Source of the DNA: JAHBVH01 sp034432375 | Lineage (GTDB): Bacteria; Chloroflexota; Anaerolineae; Caldilineales; Caldilineaceae | Assembly (NCBI GenBank): GCA_034432375.1 | Contig: DAOUCA010000170.1 | Span: forward strand, 62,001-126,000 | DNA length: 64,000 nt | Direction: 5' to 3' | In this document: positions 53,848-60,823 of the stretch, piece by piece | Layout of the letters: each line of letters opens with the position of its first letter | How positions within the stretch are numbered: the first letter of the stretch is position 1 | Translations under genes and position numbers: made by a program | The notes under the pieces: model-generated | Told to the model about the DNA's origin: nothing | Seen by the model: the letters and a program-made list of their open reading frames with translations, nothing else | The model's database searches: none

Positions 53848-54441
53848 ATGGACAGTCACCAATACATTAATCAAGACAGTGGGATTGTTGAGTATTATAC
53901 GCCGGCAGACATTATCGAGCTGGCGCGGCGAACGATGGGCACCATCGATCTAGATCCGGCAAGTTCCCCAATCGCCAATCAGCGGGTCAAGGCGGCGCGC
54001 TACTTCACGATAGCCGACGATGGGTTAAGCCAAGCATGGCATGGCAATGTGTGGATGAATCACCCCTATGGTGATGCGGAGAAAGCCTGTAAAGTGAACT
54101 GTACCAAGAAGCGTTGCAAGAAGCGCGGCCACTGCATAGCGGCTGATAATCCTGGTAACGCAGGATGGATCGACAAGTTGGTCGGGGAGCACCGATCCGG
54201 ACGGGCAACACAAGCTTGTTGCATTGTGCACGCTTCGACATCGGAAGCATGGTTCCAACCGCTTTACGACTTCCCGATCTGCTTCTCCGACCATCGGATA
54301 CGCTTCTTACGTCCGGATGGCACACCCGCCGACTCTCCAACCAAAGGATCGGCCATTGTGTACTTGGGGCCCAACGTGGATCGCTTTGTCGCAGAAATTT
54401 GGCCCTTGGGGCGGGTCATGTTGCCGGCGGTGACGCGATGA
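53848..54441 (+). CDS. Phage-type DNA N6-adenine methyltransferase (Dam family)
   Basis: 197 residues. YYTPADIIELARRTMGTIDL with DLDPASSP is the family N-terminal signature, and WMNHPYGDAEKAC carries the (D/N)PPY-like catalytic motif in the form NHPYG. A Cys-rich insert (CKVNCTKKRCKKRGHC) could bind zinc. Such enzymes in phages and plasmids protect DNA or mark it for replication. There is no cognate restriction enzyme. It overlaps the next gene by ATGA. Confidence 0.88.
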   Translation: MDSHQYINQDSGIVEYYTPADIIELARRTMGTIDLDPASSPIANQRVKAARYFTIADDGLSQAWHGNVWMNHPYGDAEKACKVNCTKKRCKKRGHCIAADNPGNAGWIDKLVGEHRSGRATQACCIVHASTSEAWFQPLYDFPICFSDHRIRFLRPDGTPADSPTKGSAIVYLGPNVDRFVAEIWPLGRVMLPAVTR

Positions 54442-54749
54442 GCAAAGCAGCGGCATGGAAAGGCACCGAGCGCGCCATGGCGCGGCGGTTGGGTGGCAAA
54501 CGAACGGGGCACCTTGGCGGCCAGGATGTTGACGCCGGTTGGCTTTCTGCAGAATGCAAACACCGGAAACAGATCCCCGCTTGGTTGACCGATGCCATGA
54601 ACCAAGCACGCCGGCACGCGGCACCGGAGCAGCTCCCCGTGGTCATCCTGCACCAGCACGGCACCCGGCATGATGAGAACTTGGTTGTCTTGCGACTGGT
54701 AGACTTTCAAGCGTTCTTTGGAGGTGACGACGATGTTGCATCTACTTAG
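54438..54749 (+). CDS. Small PD-(D/E)XK nuclease-like protein (possible Holliday junction resolvase)
   Basis: 103 residues from MSKAAAWKGTERAMARRLGG. The line GHLGGQDVDAGWLSAECKHR gives the PD-(D/E)XK pattern (Asp, then E-x-K in ECK), followed by LPVVILHQHGTRHDENLVVL. Length and motif fit archaeal-type Hjc or phage resolvases. It starts within the methyltransferase stop. Assignment as resolvase is an inference. Confidence 0.65.
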   Translation: MSKAAAWKGTERAMARRLGGKRTGHLGGQDVDAGWLSAECKHRKQIPAWLTDAMNQARRHAAPEQLPVVILHQHGTRHDENLVVLRLVDFQAFFGGDDDVAST

Positions 54750-54936
54750 TGAACTTGTTGGTCAACGGATCTGTGTTTGGTTTGAAAAGCGGATTGCAGT
54801 CGGCGTTTTGCGCGGTGTGGGTGACGGTTTGGTTTGCGTCGATGTGGTTGACAAGGAAGAGCAGATCGTGCGCACATTCATTGCGTTGGCGGTGGTGACG
54901 GCTGTCCGAACGATGGAAACCCTACCAAGCAAGTAA
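54733..54936 (+). CDS. Small beta-rich element protein
   Basis: 67 residues from MLHLLSELVGQRICVWFEKR: strands IAVGVLRGVGDGLVCVDVVD and TFIALAVVTAVR. The pattern looks like an LSm/SH3 barrel. It overlaps the nuclease gene by 17 bases. Function unknown. Confidence 0.6.
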   Translation: MLHLLSELVGQRICVWFEKRIAVGVLRGVGDGLVCVDVVDKEEQIVRTFIALAVVTAVRTMETLPSK

Positions 54937-54947
54937 CCGAACGTCTG

Positions 54948-54956
54948 TGCTATAAT
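54948..54956 (+). promoter_or_regulatory. Extended -10 promoter for the late small-gene cluster
   Basis: TGCTATAAT at 54948-54956, an extended -10 element with no clear -35 box, 49 bases before the gene at 55005. It marks a new transcription unit of six genes. Confidence 0.55.
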
Positions 54957-55004
54957 CCACCCTAACGAACGGCTTAATATTAGGGGGGGGTGGCAGCGTA
55001 GACA

Positions 55005-55250
55005 ATGGGTCAGTATTTTTGTTACGAGGGGTTGCTCTTCCTCTTTGCCGCGGTGGCCACACGCGCCGAGCGCGACGCCGAGCGGGGGAGTTCGGAAGCA
55101 AAAGATTTTTTGCAGGAGTTGCGAACGCTCGAAGTCTCTACGCCCTCAGTTCGCAAGGTACAGCGCGGCGCTACGCCGCGCTGGGAGTTCAACGAAACGC
55201 CGGCGGCGCAGCGAATGATACGCCGCCGGCTAGATGAGCAAAGGGGATGA
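55005..55250 (+). CDS. Small element protein, unknown
   Basis: 81 residues: MGQYFCYEGLLFLFAAVATR followed by a basic/acidic helix and a tail ending RRLDEQRG. One hydrophobic segment near the start. It overlaps the next gene by ATGA. No relatives are recognised. Confidence 0.55.
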   Translation: MGQYFCYEGLLFLFAAVATRAERDAERGSSEAKDFLQELRTLEVSTPSVRKVQRGATPRWEFNETPAAQRMIRRRLDEQRG

Positions 55251-55864
55251 ACATGCAAATTGTACCAGCGTCCGCACAACTGGCACCACGGCGAAGCCGG
55301 CAAGCCGTTGGGTATCGGGTGCTCGATTTGAACCGCAAGCCGGTTGTAGGGTTCACGCGTGACCGCGTGGGGGAGAGCACGATCCCCGGTAACTTCTTTG
55401 TAGCCGGCGGGGTGCAGGCACCAGACGCCGGCGGTTACATCGTTTGGGGCTTAGATGGCGACGACTTTGCAGAAGCCACCATTGACCCGGCACCACCGCC
55501 GGTGCCGGCGCCGATTGACAATAGTGCTCAGCTCGCCGCGCTGGGCACCAGCTTGCAAAGCACGATTGCCCAACAGTTGGGCGGGGTGCAATCGGGGATT
55601 GACCGGGTTGCCGATGCCCAAGCCGGCACCGGCCTGGCATTGCAAAAGGTAGCCGAGTATGAACAGGCGCGGCTGCTAGCGGGGGAGCTGCGCACGTTGC
55701 TGGGCGGGTCGGTCGGGATACTACCGCCGGCACCACAAACGACAGTGCAGGAAATTCGGGGCGCTGATGACCTGGCGCGGGAACGGCGGGAGCTGGCCGC
55801 CAAGCGTGACAAGCTGCTGGCAGCGGTTGCACGCTTCCAGCAGCAGACGGGTGTAACGCTATGA
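55247..55864 (+). CDS. Element structural-like protein with helical C-terminus
   Basis: 205 residues. Start MNMQIVPASAQLAPRRSRQA, a beta-rich part (YRVLDLNRKPVVGFTRDRVG, DAGGYIVWGLDGDDFAEA), a Pro-rich linker (PAPPPVPAP), and a long helical coil (LAALGTSLQSTIAQQLGGVQ). The architecture is like a phage or conjugation accessory protein, but no family is found. It overlaps the next gene by ATGA. Confidence 0.55.
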   Translation: MNMQIVPASAQLAPRRSRQAVGYRVLDLNRKPVVGFTRDRVGESTIPGNFFVAGGVQAPDAGGYIVWGLDGDDFAEATIDPAPPPVPAPIDNSAQLAALGTSLQSTIAQQLGGVQSGIDRVADAQAGTGLALQKVAEYEQARLLAGELRTLLGGSVGILPPAPQTTVQEIRGADDLARERRELAAKRDKLLAAVARFQQQTGVTL

Positions 55865-56040
55865 TGAGAGATCGGCAGATCCTCGAGTCGATTGACGCCG
55901 GCTTGCTCGAGCTGATAGAAGCGCTAAAACCTTGCAAAAAAATTCCCTTAGACATTGTTTTGCAGGTGGCCGATCTGGTGCAACAAGTGCGCACTATCAT
56001 GGCCGGGATTGAAGAGAATCACTTAGCACGTTGGAATTGA
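55861..56040 (+). CDS. Very small helical element protein
   Basis: 59 residues from MMRDRQILESIDAGLLELIE, then ALKPCKKIPLDIVLQVADLV and ending HLARWN. It overlaps the preceding stop by 4 bases and is followed 18 bases later by the next gene with a TTAAGGAGAA site, so the operon continues through it. Too small for domain assignment. Confidence 0.6.
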   Translation: MMRDRQILESIDAGLLELIEALKPCKKIPLDIVLQVADLVQQVRTIMAGIEENHLARWN

Positions 56041-56058
56041 ATTAAGGAGAATAGGACA

Positions 56059-56367
56059 ATGGAAATCGTACACGAAACAATCGCTCATGGTGCCGGTAGT
56101 TGGCGGCTTTCCACGCCGGCACCCAAGGCCACACCGATCGCAAAAGCCACGCTGGCGGCCACCGCCGACGGTGATGTACAAGCAGCGTTTGAACGGCTGT
56201 TGGCGGTGGTGACGCCCACGGAACGCCAACAGATTCTATCGTCGCGCAAGGAAGTAGTTGCAGAGCAATACAAGGCACAACGGGCCGCACTGATTGAAAA
56301 GTTGGTCAACGATTCGGAAGCGCGAGCCAAGGCCGCAGCCGCGTTTGGTGTGGGGTGGATCGTCTAA
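56059..56367 (+). CDS. Small element protein, unknown
   Basis: 102 residues: MEIVHETIAHGAGSWRLSTP, then an Ala-rich part and a helical C-terminus (ERQQILSSRKEVVAEQYKAQ). AAGGAG upstream. TAATG overlap with the next gene. Unknown function. Confidence 0.55.
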   Translation: MEIVHETIAHGAGSWRLSTPAPKATPIAKATLAATADGDVQAAFERLLAVVTPTERQQILSSRKEVVAEQYKAQRAALIEKLVNDSEARAKAAAAFGVGWIV

Positions 56368-56996
56368 TGGCCACAATCAACGAAGTCGAAAAAAAGCTTG
56401 ATGCACTGCTTGCCGAGCTGGCCACGATCCAAAGCGCGATCGATGCGCTGCTTGCCCAACATGGCGAGATTGACAGCCGGCTTGATGCCTTGCTTGCCGA
56501 TGCCGAGCGCAGCGCCACGCCGGCGGCAAAAAAAGCGGCCACGGCGGCGGAAACGTCGTTAGCTGATATTGATTCTCAACTACGCCGAAAGCGGGCCGCG
56601 CTGGCTTCCTGCGAGCGAGACATAGCCGACGCCGAAACCACGATTGCCGCGGCCAAACGGGCCGCAGCAATTGAAGAGCTGCTGGCCATTGCGGATGACG
56701 TTGAAAAAGCGTCAAGATCGATTGATGCCAATCTTGGGGATATTCCCGCCTGGGAAAAGCTGACTGAGTTGGCCAGACGTGGGAACCTGCTTTACAGCCA
56801 ACACAGCGGGCACAGTGCCAACCGCAACGGGCCTTTTGTGGATCCGGTCAAGGTAAGTGGCTTTTTGGTGCGTGCGCTCGAATCACGCATACAGGCGGCC
56901 TGTGGTGAGCGGCGGCAATCCGCGGTCTATACAAAAATGTCTGTTTCGCTTGAGATCGAGCGCTGCAAGGGCATGATTCGCGAGATTGGGCAGTAG
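56367..56996 (+). CDS. Long coiled-coil element protein
   Basis: 209 residues from MATINEVEKKLDALLAELAT. Heptad-like repeats run through the first 120 residues (IDALLAQHGEIDSRLDALLA; RRKRAALASCERDIADAETT); the C-terminal part (GPFVDPVKVSGFLVRALESR) is compact. Such coils occur in tail-tape-like, segregation or spindle proteins; the specific role is unknown. It ends the cluster that starts at 55005. Confidence 0.6.
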   Translation: MATINEVEKKLDALLAELATIQSAIDALLAQHGEIDSRLDALLADAERSATPAAKKAATAAETSLADIDSQLRRKRAALASCERDIADAETTIAAAKRAAAIEELLAIADDVEKASRSIDANLGDIPAWEKLTELARRGNLLYSQHSGHSANRNGPFVDPVKVSGFLVRALESRIQAACGERRQSAVYTKMSVSLEIERCKGMIREIGQ

Positions 56997-57102
56997 GCGC
57001 GTAGAGAGCCGGGGGCACCCTCCGCGAGGCGTACCGCCGGCTCTCCAACAGGAGCCTACATGGAATCAAAGAACCGCTCCATTATACCACGAAAGCCGAG
57101 CG

Positions 57103-57312
57103 ATGGAACCAAAACGGATATCACGAACTTATGTTCTACCAGCAGTGACCGCCGAAAGCTGCAAGTCACTGGCTGCAAAACTCGATACAAATGTTAGTCA
57201 ACTGGTCGAAGTGCTGCTAGAAAAGGCGCTCGATGCCGTCGCCACGGGTCGCTGGACGGTTGAATCGTTCCCAACCCGGCACAATGCCCGGGTCATTACC
57301 GACCGAAAGTAG
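57103..57312 (+). CDS. Small RHH-like element protein
   Basis: 69 residues from MEPKRISRTYVLPAVTAESC: strand RTYVLP, then helices KSLAAKLDTNVSQLVEVLLE and a short tail. Ribbon-helix-helix pattern. The 3' end runs into three GACCG units spaced 11 bp, a possible own operator. An in-frame start at 56986 lies in GC-rich spacer and was rejected. Confidence 0.6.
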   Translation: MEPKRISRTYVLPAVTAESCKSLAAKLDTNVSQLVEVLLEKALDAVATGRWTVESFPTRHNARVITDRK

Positions 57313-57333
57313 ACCGGAAATAGACCGCTTGCC
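57301..57333. repeat. Three phased 11-bp repeats GACCGRAARTA
   Basis: GACCGAAAGTA, GACCGGAAATA and GACCGCTTGCC at 57301, 57312 and 57323, one per helical turn. They overlap the end of the RHH-like gene. The rest of the 230-bp gap to 57542 has a second set at 57498. Confidence 0.55.
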
Positions 57334-57497
57334 CTACCAAGTTGAACGAATTGAGAAGTAATTGAGAGGCGTTTCCGTTTTGCCGCCGGTACATTCGGAA
57401 CCCCAAGCGGGGCATTGGGCCGGCATAGTAGAGCGAAGTAAGACCGAAGTCAACCACCTGGGGGGGGTCGACTGTTGCGAAGTCAGTTAGATCGGGG

Positions 57498-57530
57498 TCA
57501 AGGACAGTTCAAGGACAGTTCAAGGACAGG
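57498..57530. repeat. Three phased 11-bp repeats TCAAGGACAGT
   Basis: TCAAGGACAGT twice and TCAAGGACAGG at 57498, 57509 and 57520, head to tail, 13 bases before the RHH-like gene at 57543. They look like an operator array for a small dimeric repressor. Confidence 0.65.
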
Positions 57531-57542
57531 TGATTTACAGCG

Positions 57543-57740
57543 ATGGCAGAGGCGAAAAAAGCGCGGACGTTTCAGCTTAGAATGGATACATGCCGACGCA
57601 TTGACGAGCAAAGCCGGCTATATGAACTGTATGGATCTGAACTGGTCGATCTCATCTTGCGGCGCGGATTGGAAGCAATGGAAAATGGTACATGGATTCT
57701 GAAGAGGAAACCCATTAAGTACAAAGGGGAGTGGGGTTGA
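57543..57740 (+). CDS. Small RHH-like element protein
   Basis: 65 residues: MAEAKKARTFQLRMDTCRRI, DEQSRLYELYGSELVDLILR, then GLEAMENGTWILKRKPIKYK. A strand (TFQLRMD) and two helices fit the ribbon-helix-helix fold. It is bracketed by two sets of 11-bp repeats. Confidence 0.65.
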   Translation: MAEAKKARTFQLRMDTCRRIDEQSRLYELYGSELVDLILRRGLEAMENGTWILKRKPIKYKGEWG

Positions 57741-57762
57741 AGTGGGGTTAAAGTGGGGTTGG
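57730..57762. repeat. Three phased 11-bp repeats AGTGGGGTTGA
   Basis: AGTGGGGTTGA, AGTGGGGTTAA and AGTGGGGTTGG at 57730, 57741 and 57752, starting inside the last codons of the RHH-like gene. They have the same period as the arrays at 57301 and 57498 but a different unit. Confidence 0.65.
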
Positions 57763-57807
57763 TTTACTCGTGTAGCTAGTACCGGGCACCCACGAAATTA
57801 TAACGCA

Positions 57808-57837
57808 AAGAGCCCAGCCGGCACCGGCTGGGCTCTT
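57808..57837. terminator. Bidirectional terminator between convergent genes
   Basis: AAGAGCCCAGCCGG and its perfect complement with a 2-base loop, followed by a weak T/C-rich tract on the plus side. It separates the plus-strand RHH gene from the minus-strand recombinase. Confidence 0.75.
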
Positions 57838-57844
57838 CTATTTC

Positions 57845-58831
57845 TTAGTACAATCCCTCGGTTGCTCCAACATGCACCCCATCAAGCACATAGTGCTGCG
57901 CAGTGGTTTCGATGCGTGCATGGCCTAATTGCTTTTGAGCGATGCGGATATCCTTCTTGGCAAGTTGGGTGCCAACAAAGCGGCGCAAATCGTGCGGCTT
58001 GACATTGGGGCAGCCGGCGCTATCGGCATAGCGTTTGACCAGCTCCCAGGCGCTGACGCGGGTAATCGGTTGGTCATTGATGCGACTATCGCCGCGCCCA
58101 TCAAAGCCGGTGAAGATGTAATCAGACTCAATACCGGCGGCGCTACGGGCCTGGAGCCATGTTTGAATGGCGCTGTATGCTTCACTGTCTAAGGGTCGCG
58201 GTTGTGCCTCTGTCTTGTTCTTACCAGCAATATCAGCCACCCAGCCAGCTTTCCCGCTTTCGTCGTTGATATCCCATCGAATCTGTGAGCGAGTGAGTGT
58301 GACGGCCTCTGTGATGCGCATACCGCAGCCGGCGAGGGTCTTGAGCAGCGCATGGTGCATCTTACCGGCAAGGGTTGCTTTGTCGGGCTGGTCGACAATT
58401 TCACGCATTTGCTTGGGGCTGATGGGCGTGCGTGCATGTTGGCGACGGCGATCCTTATTGGCAACCTGTTTCAATCCTTTCACATGCTTAAACTGTTCGG
58501 ACAGCTCATGCGTGATATAGCCTTGCTGGGCAGCCTCTGCAAGCAAGCCACGCACCGACGCCAAGCGCAAGTTGATGCTCCCCACGCTGTAATGCTTCTG
58601 CGTGCCATCGGGCAACGTGTACCCAAGTTCATAAAGAGATTGACGCCAACGGGCCAACGTGGCCGGTTGCATGGCCGCGGCGAAGGTGCCAGCATAGAGC
58701 ACATAGGCGGCGAAATGCAGCTTGTACTGGTCAATCGTGTTGGGGCTCTTTGTGCCCGCAAGGATCGATGTGTCGAACTCGCGGCCGGCGATCTCCAAAC
58801 CTTGTTGGGTGTACAGCGTAACAGCGTTCAT
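57845..58831 (-). CDS. Second tyrosine recombinase of the element
   Basis: 328 residues from MNAVTLYTQQGLEIAGREFD. N-terminal core-binding domain (TKSPNTIDQYKLHFAAYVLY), then the catalytic set: Arg in GCGMRITEAVTLTRSQ, H-x-x-R in KPHDLRRFVGTQL, His in QLGHARIETT and Tyr in AQHYVLDGV. It is unlike the 305-residue integrase at 45189. It could resolve dimers, excise a nested unit or invert DNA. It is driven from a promoter region with the shared TTTTGTTAGGCT motif. Confidence 0.92.
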   Translation of the reverse strand: MNAVTLYTQQGLEIAGREFDTSILAGTKSPNTIDQYKLHFAAYVLYAGTFAAAMQPATLARWRQSLYELGYTLPDGTQKHYSVGSINLRLASVRGLLAEAAQQGYITHELSEQFKHVKGLKQVANKDRRRQHARTPISPKQMREIVDQPDKATLAGKMHHALLKTLAGCGMRITEAVTLTRSQIRWDINDESGKAGWVADIAGKNKTEAQPRPLDSEAYSAIQTWLQARSAAGIESDYIFTGFDGRGDSRINDQPITRVSAWELVKRYADSAGCPNVKPHDLRRFVGTQLAKKDIRIAQKQLGHARIETTAQHYVLDGVHVGATEGLY

Positions 58832-58855
58832 GGGGAAAGTGTCCTTTCAGAAAAT

Positions 58856-58886
58856 AGCCTAACAAAACAGTTATATAGTAAGTCAA
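58856..58886 (-). promoter_or_regulatory. Third copy of the CTATATAAC-TTTTGTTAGGCT motif, upstream of the second recombinase
   Basis: On the minus strand: TTGACTTACTATATAACTG then TTTTGTTAGGCT, 25 bases from the recombinase start. It has an inner TAAC-N6-GTTA dyad, also present in the copy at 47807. It ties this gene to the transcription units at 48054 and 52261. Confidence 0.6.
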
Positions 58887-58944
58887 TTATACATCATTTT
58901 CAACGCTTGTAAATAGCAAAAGTTACTTAAACGGCGCGCAAAGG

Positions 58945-58974
58945 TTGACAGTTTCGTTACAACCGTGTTACTAT
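58945..58974 (+). promoter_or_regulatory. Sigma-70-like promoter of the cargo operon
   Basis: TTGACA (58945-58950), 18-bp spacer, TACTAT (58969-58974). It lies 24-48 bases before possible start codons of the RHH-like gene, on the opposite strand to the second recombinase. Confidence 0.6.
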
Positions 58975-59022
58975 CTTCACATTGAAAAACACAGTACAAT
59001 GCGTAAGGGAATGGTAACGTTT

Positions 59023-59280
59023 ATGGCCGATACGGTAAGGATGAATCTAAATGTCGATCCTGATGTGCCCGAAAAGTTAGCAGAGTTGGCCGGCGGTCCC
59101 AAGAAGATGGGCGTCTACTTGTCGCGGTTGATTAATCAGGCACACGCTGGTGTTGCGCTGTCTAATGACTCAGGAGAGTTTGAGCTGATAGCAGGAACGG
59201 TCAAGCATCTGGCCGCCAAGATGAAAGAAGTCGACGGCAGGCTATTGCAATTAGAAGCTGACCGCATAGGTAAACCATGA
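59023..59280 (+). CDS. RHH-like regulator paired with the pentapeptide protein
   Basis: 85 residues from MADTVRMNLNVDPDVPEKLA (alternative starts at 58999 and 59011). A strand (VRMNLNV) and two helices (PEKLAELAGGPKKMGVYLSR) fit ribbon-helix-helix, with a helical tail ending LQLEADRIGKP. Its stop overlaps the next start (ATGA), so the two are one unit. Confidence 0.65.
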   Translation: MADTVRMNLNVDPDVPEKLAELAGGPKKMGVYLSRLINQAHAGVALSNDSGEFELIAGTVKHLAAKMKEVDGRLLQLEADRIGKP

Positions 59281-60200
59281 ACAACTCTCTCGGTGTGGTC
59301 GTTGCAATCGCTGCTTTGTTTTACTGGGTTGTAATGGCATCACTTGAGCTTGAGGCACCAAGCACTTTTGCGGAGTGGTATAGAAAGCCTGGCAACTCTA
59401 TACAGTTTTACACATGGTTGCTTTCAATTGCGGGTGTCGCTATTACGCAATTCAGTTCATGTAGCACGTTAAACAGTTTCCGAAAAGAGGCAATAGCCAT
59501 TGCCATCACCGTGATTGTTCTTGAAGGGCTTGGACGCCATCGCTCAAACCTGGAAGAAAAGGAACGCATTATCCGCCAAATGGGAAGCCATAGTAACGAC
59601 TTCGCGTTAGAAGCTGTCCGATTGATTGTTGGCAACGGTTGGCATACAGATGGGTCGTTGCGTAATCGGGAATTGCCAGGAGCGAATCTAGAAGGAGCCC
59701 AATTGCATAACGCCCAATTGCAGGGAACAAACTTATTTAGGGCTATATTAGTTGGAGCTGAGCTGATTAATGCCAATCTTGCGGGGGCCAAACTTTTTAA
59801 GGCCGATTTGCAAGAGACTAAGCTCTATAAGGCTAATCTCCAAGGAGCTAACCTGCTACAGGCTAATCTACACTCAGCTGACCTGTGGGATGCAAAGCTA
59901 CATAATGCTGACTTGTGGCAAAGTAACCTGCAACAAGCCAGGTTGTTCAACGCAAGTTTGCAGGAGGCAAGCTTGACGAATGCTAACTTGAATGGCGCTG
60001 ATTTGAAATTTGCTAATCTACAAGGAGCTGACTTGCGCGGGGCAAGTTTTCAATTAGCTACGTATACAAAAGAGACTATATGGCCTGCTCCCTTTGACCC
60101 TAAATGTGAGGGAGCAGTACTGATGTTGTGGGATGTAGAAAATAGAAAATGGTATCAGGCAGAAAACGTAGTAACGGCATTGACTTCGCTTGACGGTTAG
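59277..60200 (+). CDS. Membrane-anchored pentapeptide-repeat protein
   Basis: 307 residues. Two or three N-terminal hydrophobic segments (LGVVVAIAALFYWVVMASLE; FYTWLLSIAGVAITQF; IAIAITVIVLEGLG) are followed, from about residue 135, by some 23 tandem A(D/N)Lxx pentapeptides (ANLEGAQLHNAQLQGTNLFR and on), a right-handed beta-helix. Similar proteins with a membrane anchor are widespread in mobile elements; some act in defence or as DNA mimics, but the role here is unknown. Likely cargo. Confidence 0.85.
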   Translation: MNNSLGVVVAIAALFYWVVMASLELEAPSTFAEWYRKPGNSIQFYTWLLSIAGVAITQFSSCSTLNSFRKEAIAIAITVIVLEGLGRHRSNLEEKERIIRQMGSHSNDFALEAVRLIVGNGWHTDGSLRNRELPGANLEGAQLHNAQLQGTNLFRAILVGAELINANLAGAKLFKADLQETKLYKANLQGANLLQANLHSADLWDAKLHNADLWQSNLQQARLFNASLQEASLTNANLNGADLKFANLQGADLRGASFQLATYTKETIWPAPFDPKCEGAVLMLWDVENRKWYQAENVVTALTSLDG

Positions 60201-60240
60201 CCAAGAATCGCCTATGATGCACATTAACAAATGAGTAAAT

Positions 60241-60303
60241 AAAAAAGCCTGGTCAGTGCTGACAACACCTTCCAGGCGAGCCGATGTAGTAGCACCGGCA
60301 TGT
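60241..60303 (-). ncRNA. Candidate small RNA on the minus strand (weak)
   Basis: On the minus strand a TATACT box (complement at 60310-60315) is followed 60 bases later by a hairpin GCCTGG...CCAGGC with a T6 tail (A6 at 60241-60246). That gives a possible short transcript that ends at a proper intrinsic terminator. No -35 box is convincing, and the hairpin may just terminate minus-strand readthrough toward the cargo operon. Confidence 0.3.
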
Positions 60304-60327
60304 GATGAGAGTATATCACAGCTACGC

Positions 60328-60354
60328 ACCCATCGGTAAACCGGTGGGTTTTTT
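60328..60354 (+). terminator. Terminator of the cargo operon
   Basis: ACCCATCGG-TAAA-CCGGTGGGT (one mismatch) followed by TTTTTTG. It lies 128 bases after the pentapeptide gene and 75 before attR. Confidence 0.8.
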
Positions 60355-60370
60355 GTTGCTGAAAAATGGG

Positions 60371-60389
60371 CAACCTAAGACCACTTAAA
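60371..60389. repeat. 19-bp repeat, right copy (candidate integrase arm site)
   Basis: CAACCTAAGACCACTTAAA, identical and in the same orientation as 45167-45185. It lies between the terminator at 60328 and attR. Confidence 0.65.
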
Positions 60390-60428
60390 TACCTAAATAA
60401 AGAGTGACTTTTACTTGGTCCTACTCCT

Positions 60429-60501
60429 GCGTAGCGCAGCTCGGTAGCGCGCTTCAATGGGGTTGAAGAGGCCGGAGGTTCAAATCCTCTCGCCCCGACC
60501 A
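60429..60501 (+). repeat. attR: duplicated 3' part of tRNA-Pro (not a working tRNA)
   Basis: Exact copy of 44999-45071. Upstream bases are TCCT instead of CGGG, so the acceptor stem cannot form; only 3-4 pairs remain. It is a crossover remnant, still followed by the original chromosomal terminator at 60517. Confidence 0.95.
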
Positions 60502-60516
60502 GAGTGACAGTTATGT

Positions 60517-60568
60517 ACAAAAAAGCTGATGGTCCACCTTTGCAAAGGTGGACCATCAGCTTTTTTGT
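60517..60568 (+). terminator. Native terminator of tRNA-Pro, displaced by the insertion
   Basis: ACAAAAAAGCTGATGGTCCA continuing into CCTTT, tight loop, and its complement ending TTTTTTGT: a 25-bp perfect stem 16 bases after attR. It was originally 16 bases behind the tRNA and is now separated from it by 15.4 kb. Confidence 0.85.
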
Positions 60569-60823
60569 ATCCATCAACCGAGCGTTGCGCACACGATTAG
60601 CCAGGTCAGCAGGCAGACCTTGACCAGACTTTTGATCGCTTTGCGTAAATTCTCCCCCTGCGGTACAATTCTTCGCGCTCGAGATATCTCGAGCATCCGG
60701 CTCTCGTCATGTTGATCACAGTGGGTTCATCACTTGCCCCATTGAATCACTATGCGGCGGGGGTCGTCTTTTTTCACGGGCCATCGGGGCCCTACTATAG
60801 TTGGGTGAGTATACAACGGACTT

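Noticed and set aside
60429..60501. A second functional tRNA-Pro
   Set aside because: The 5' acceptor strand is TCCTGCG instead of CGGGGCG and cannot pair with CGCCCCG.
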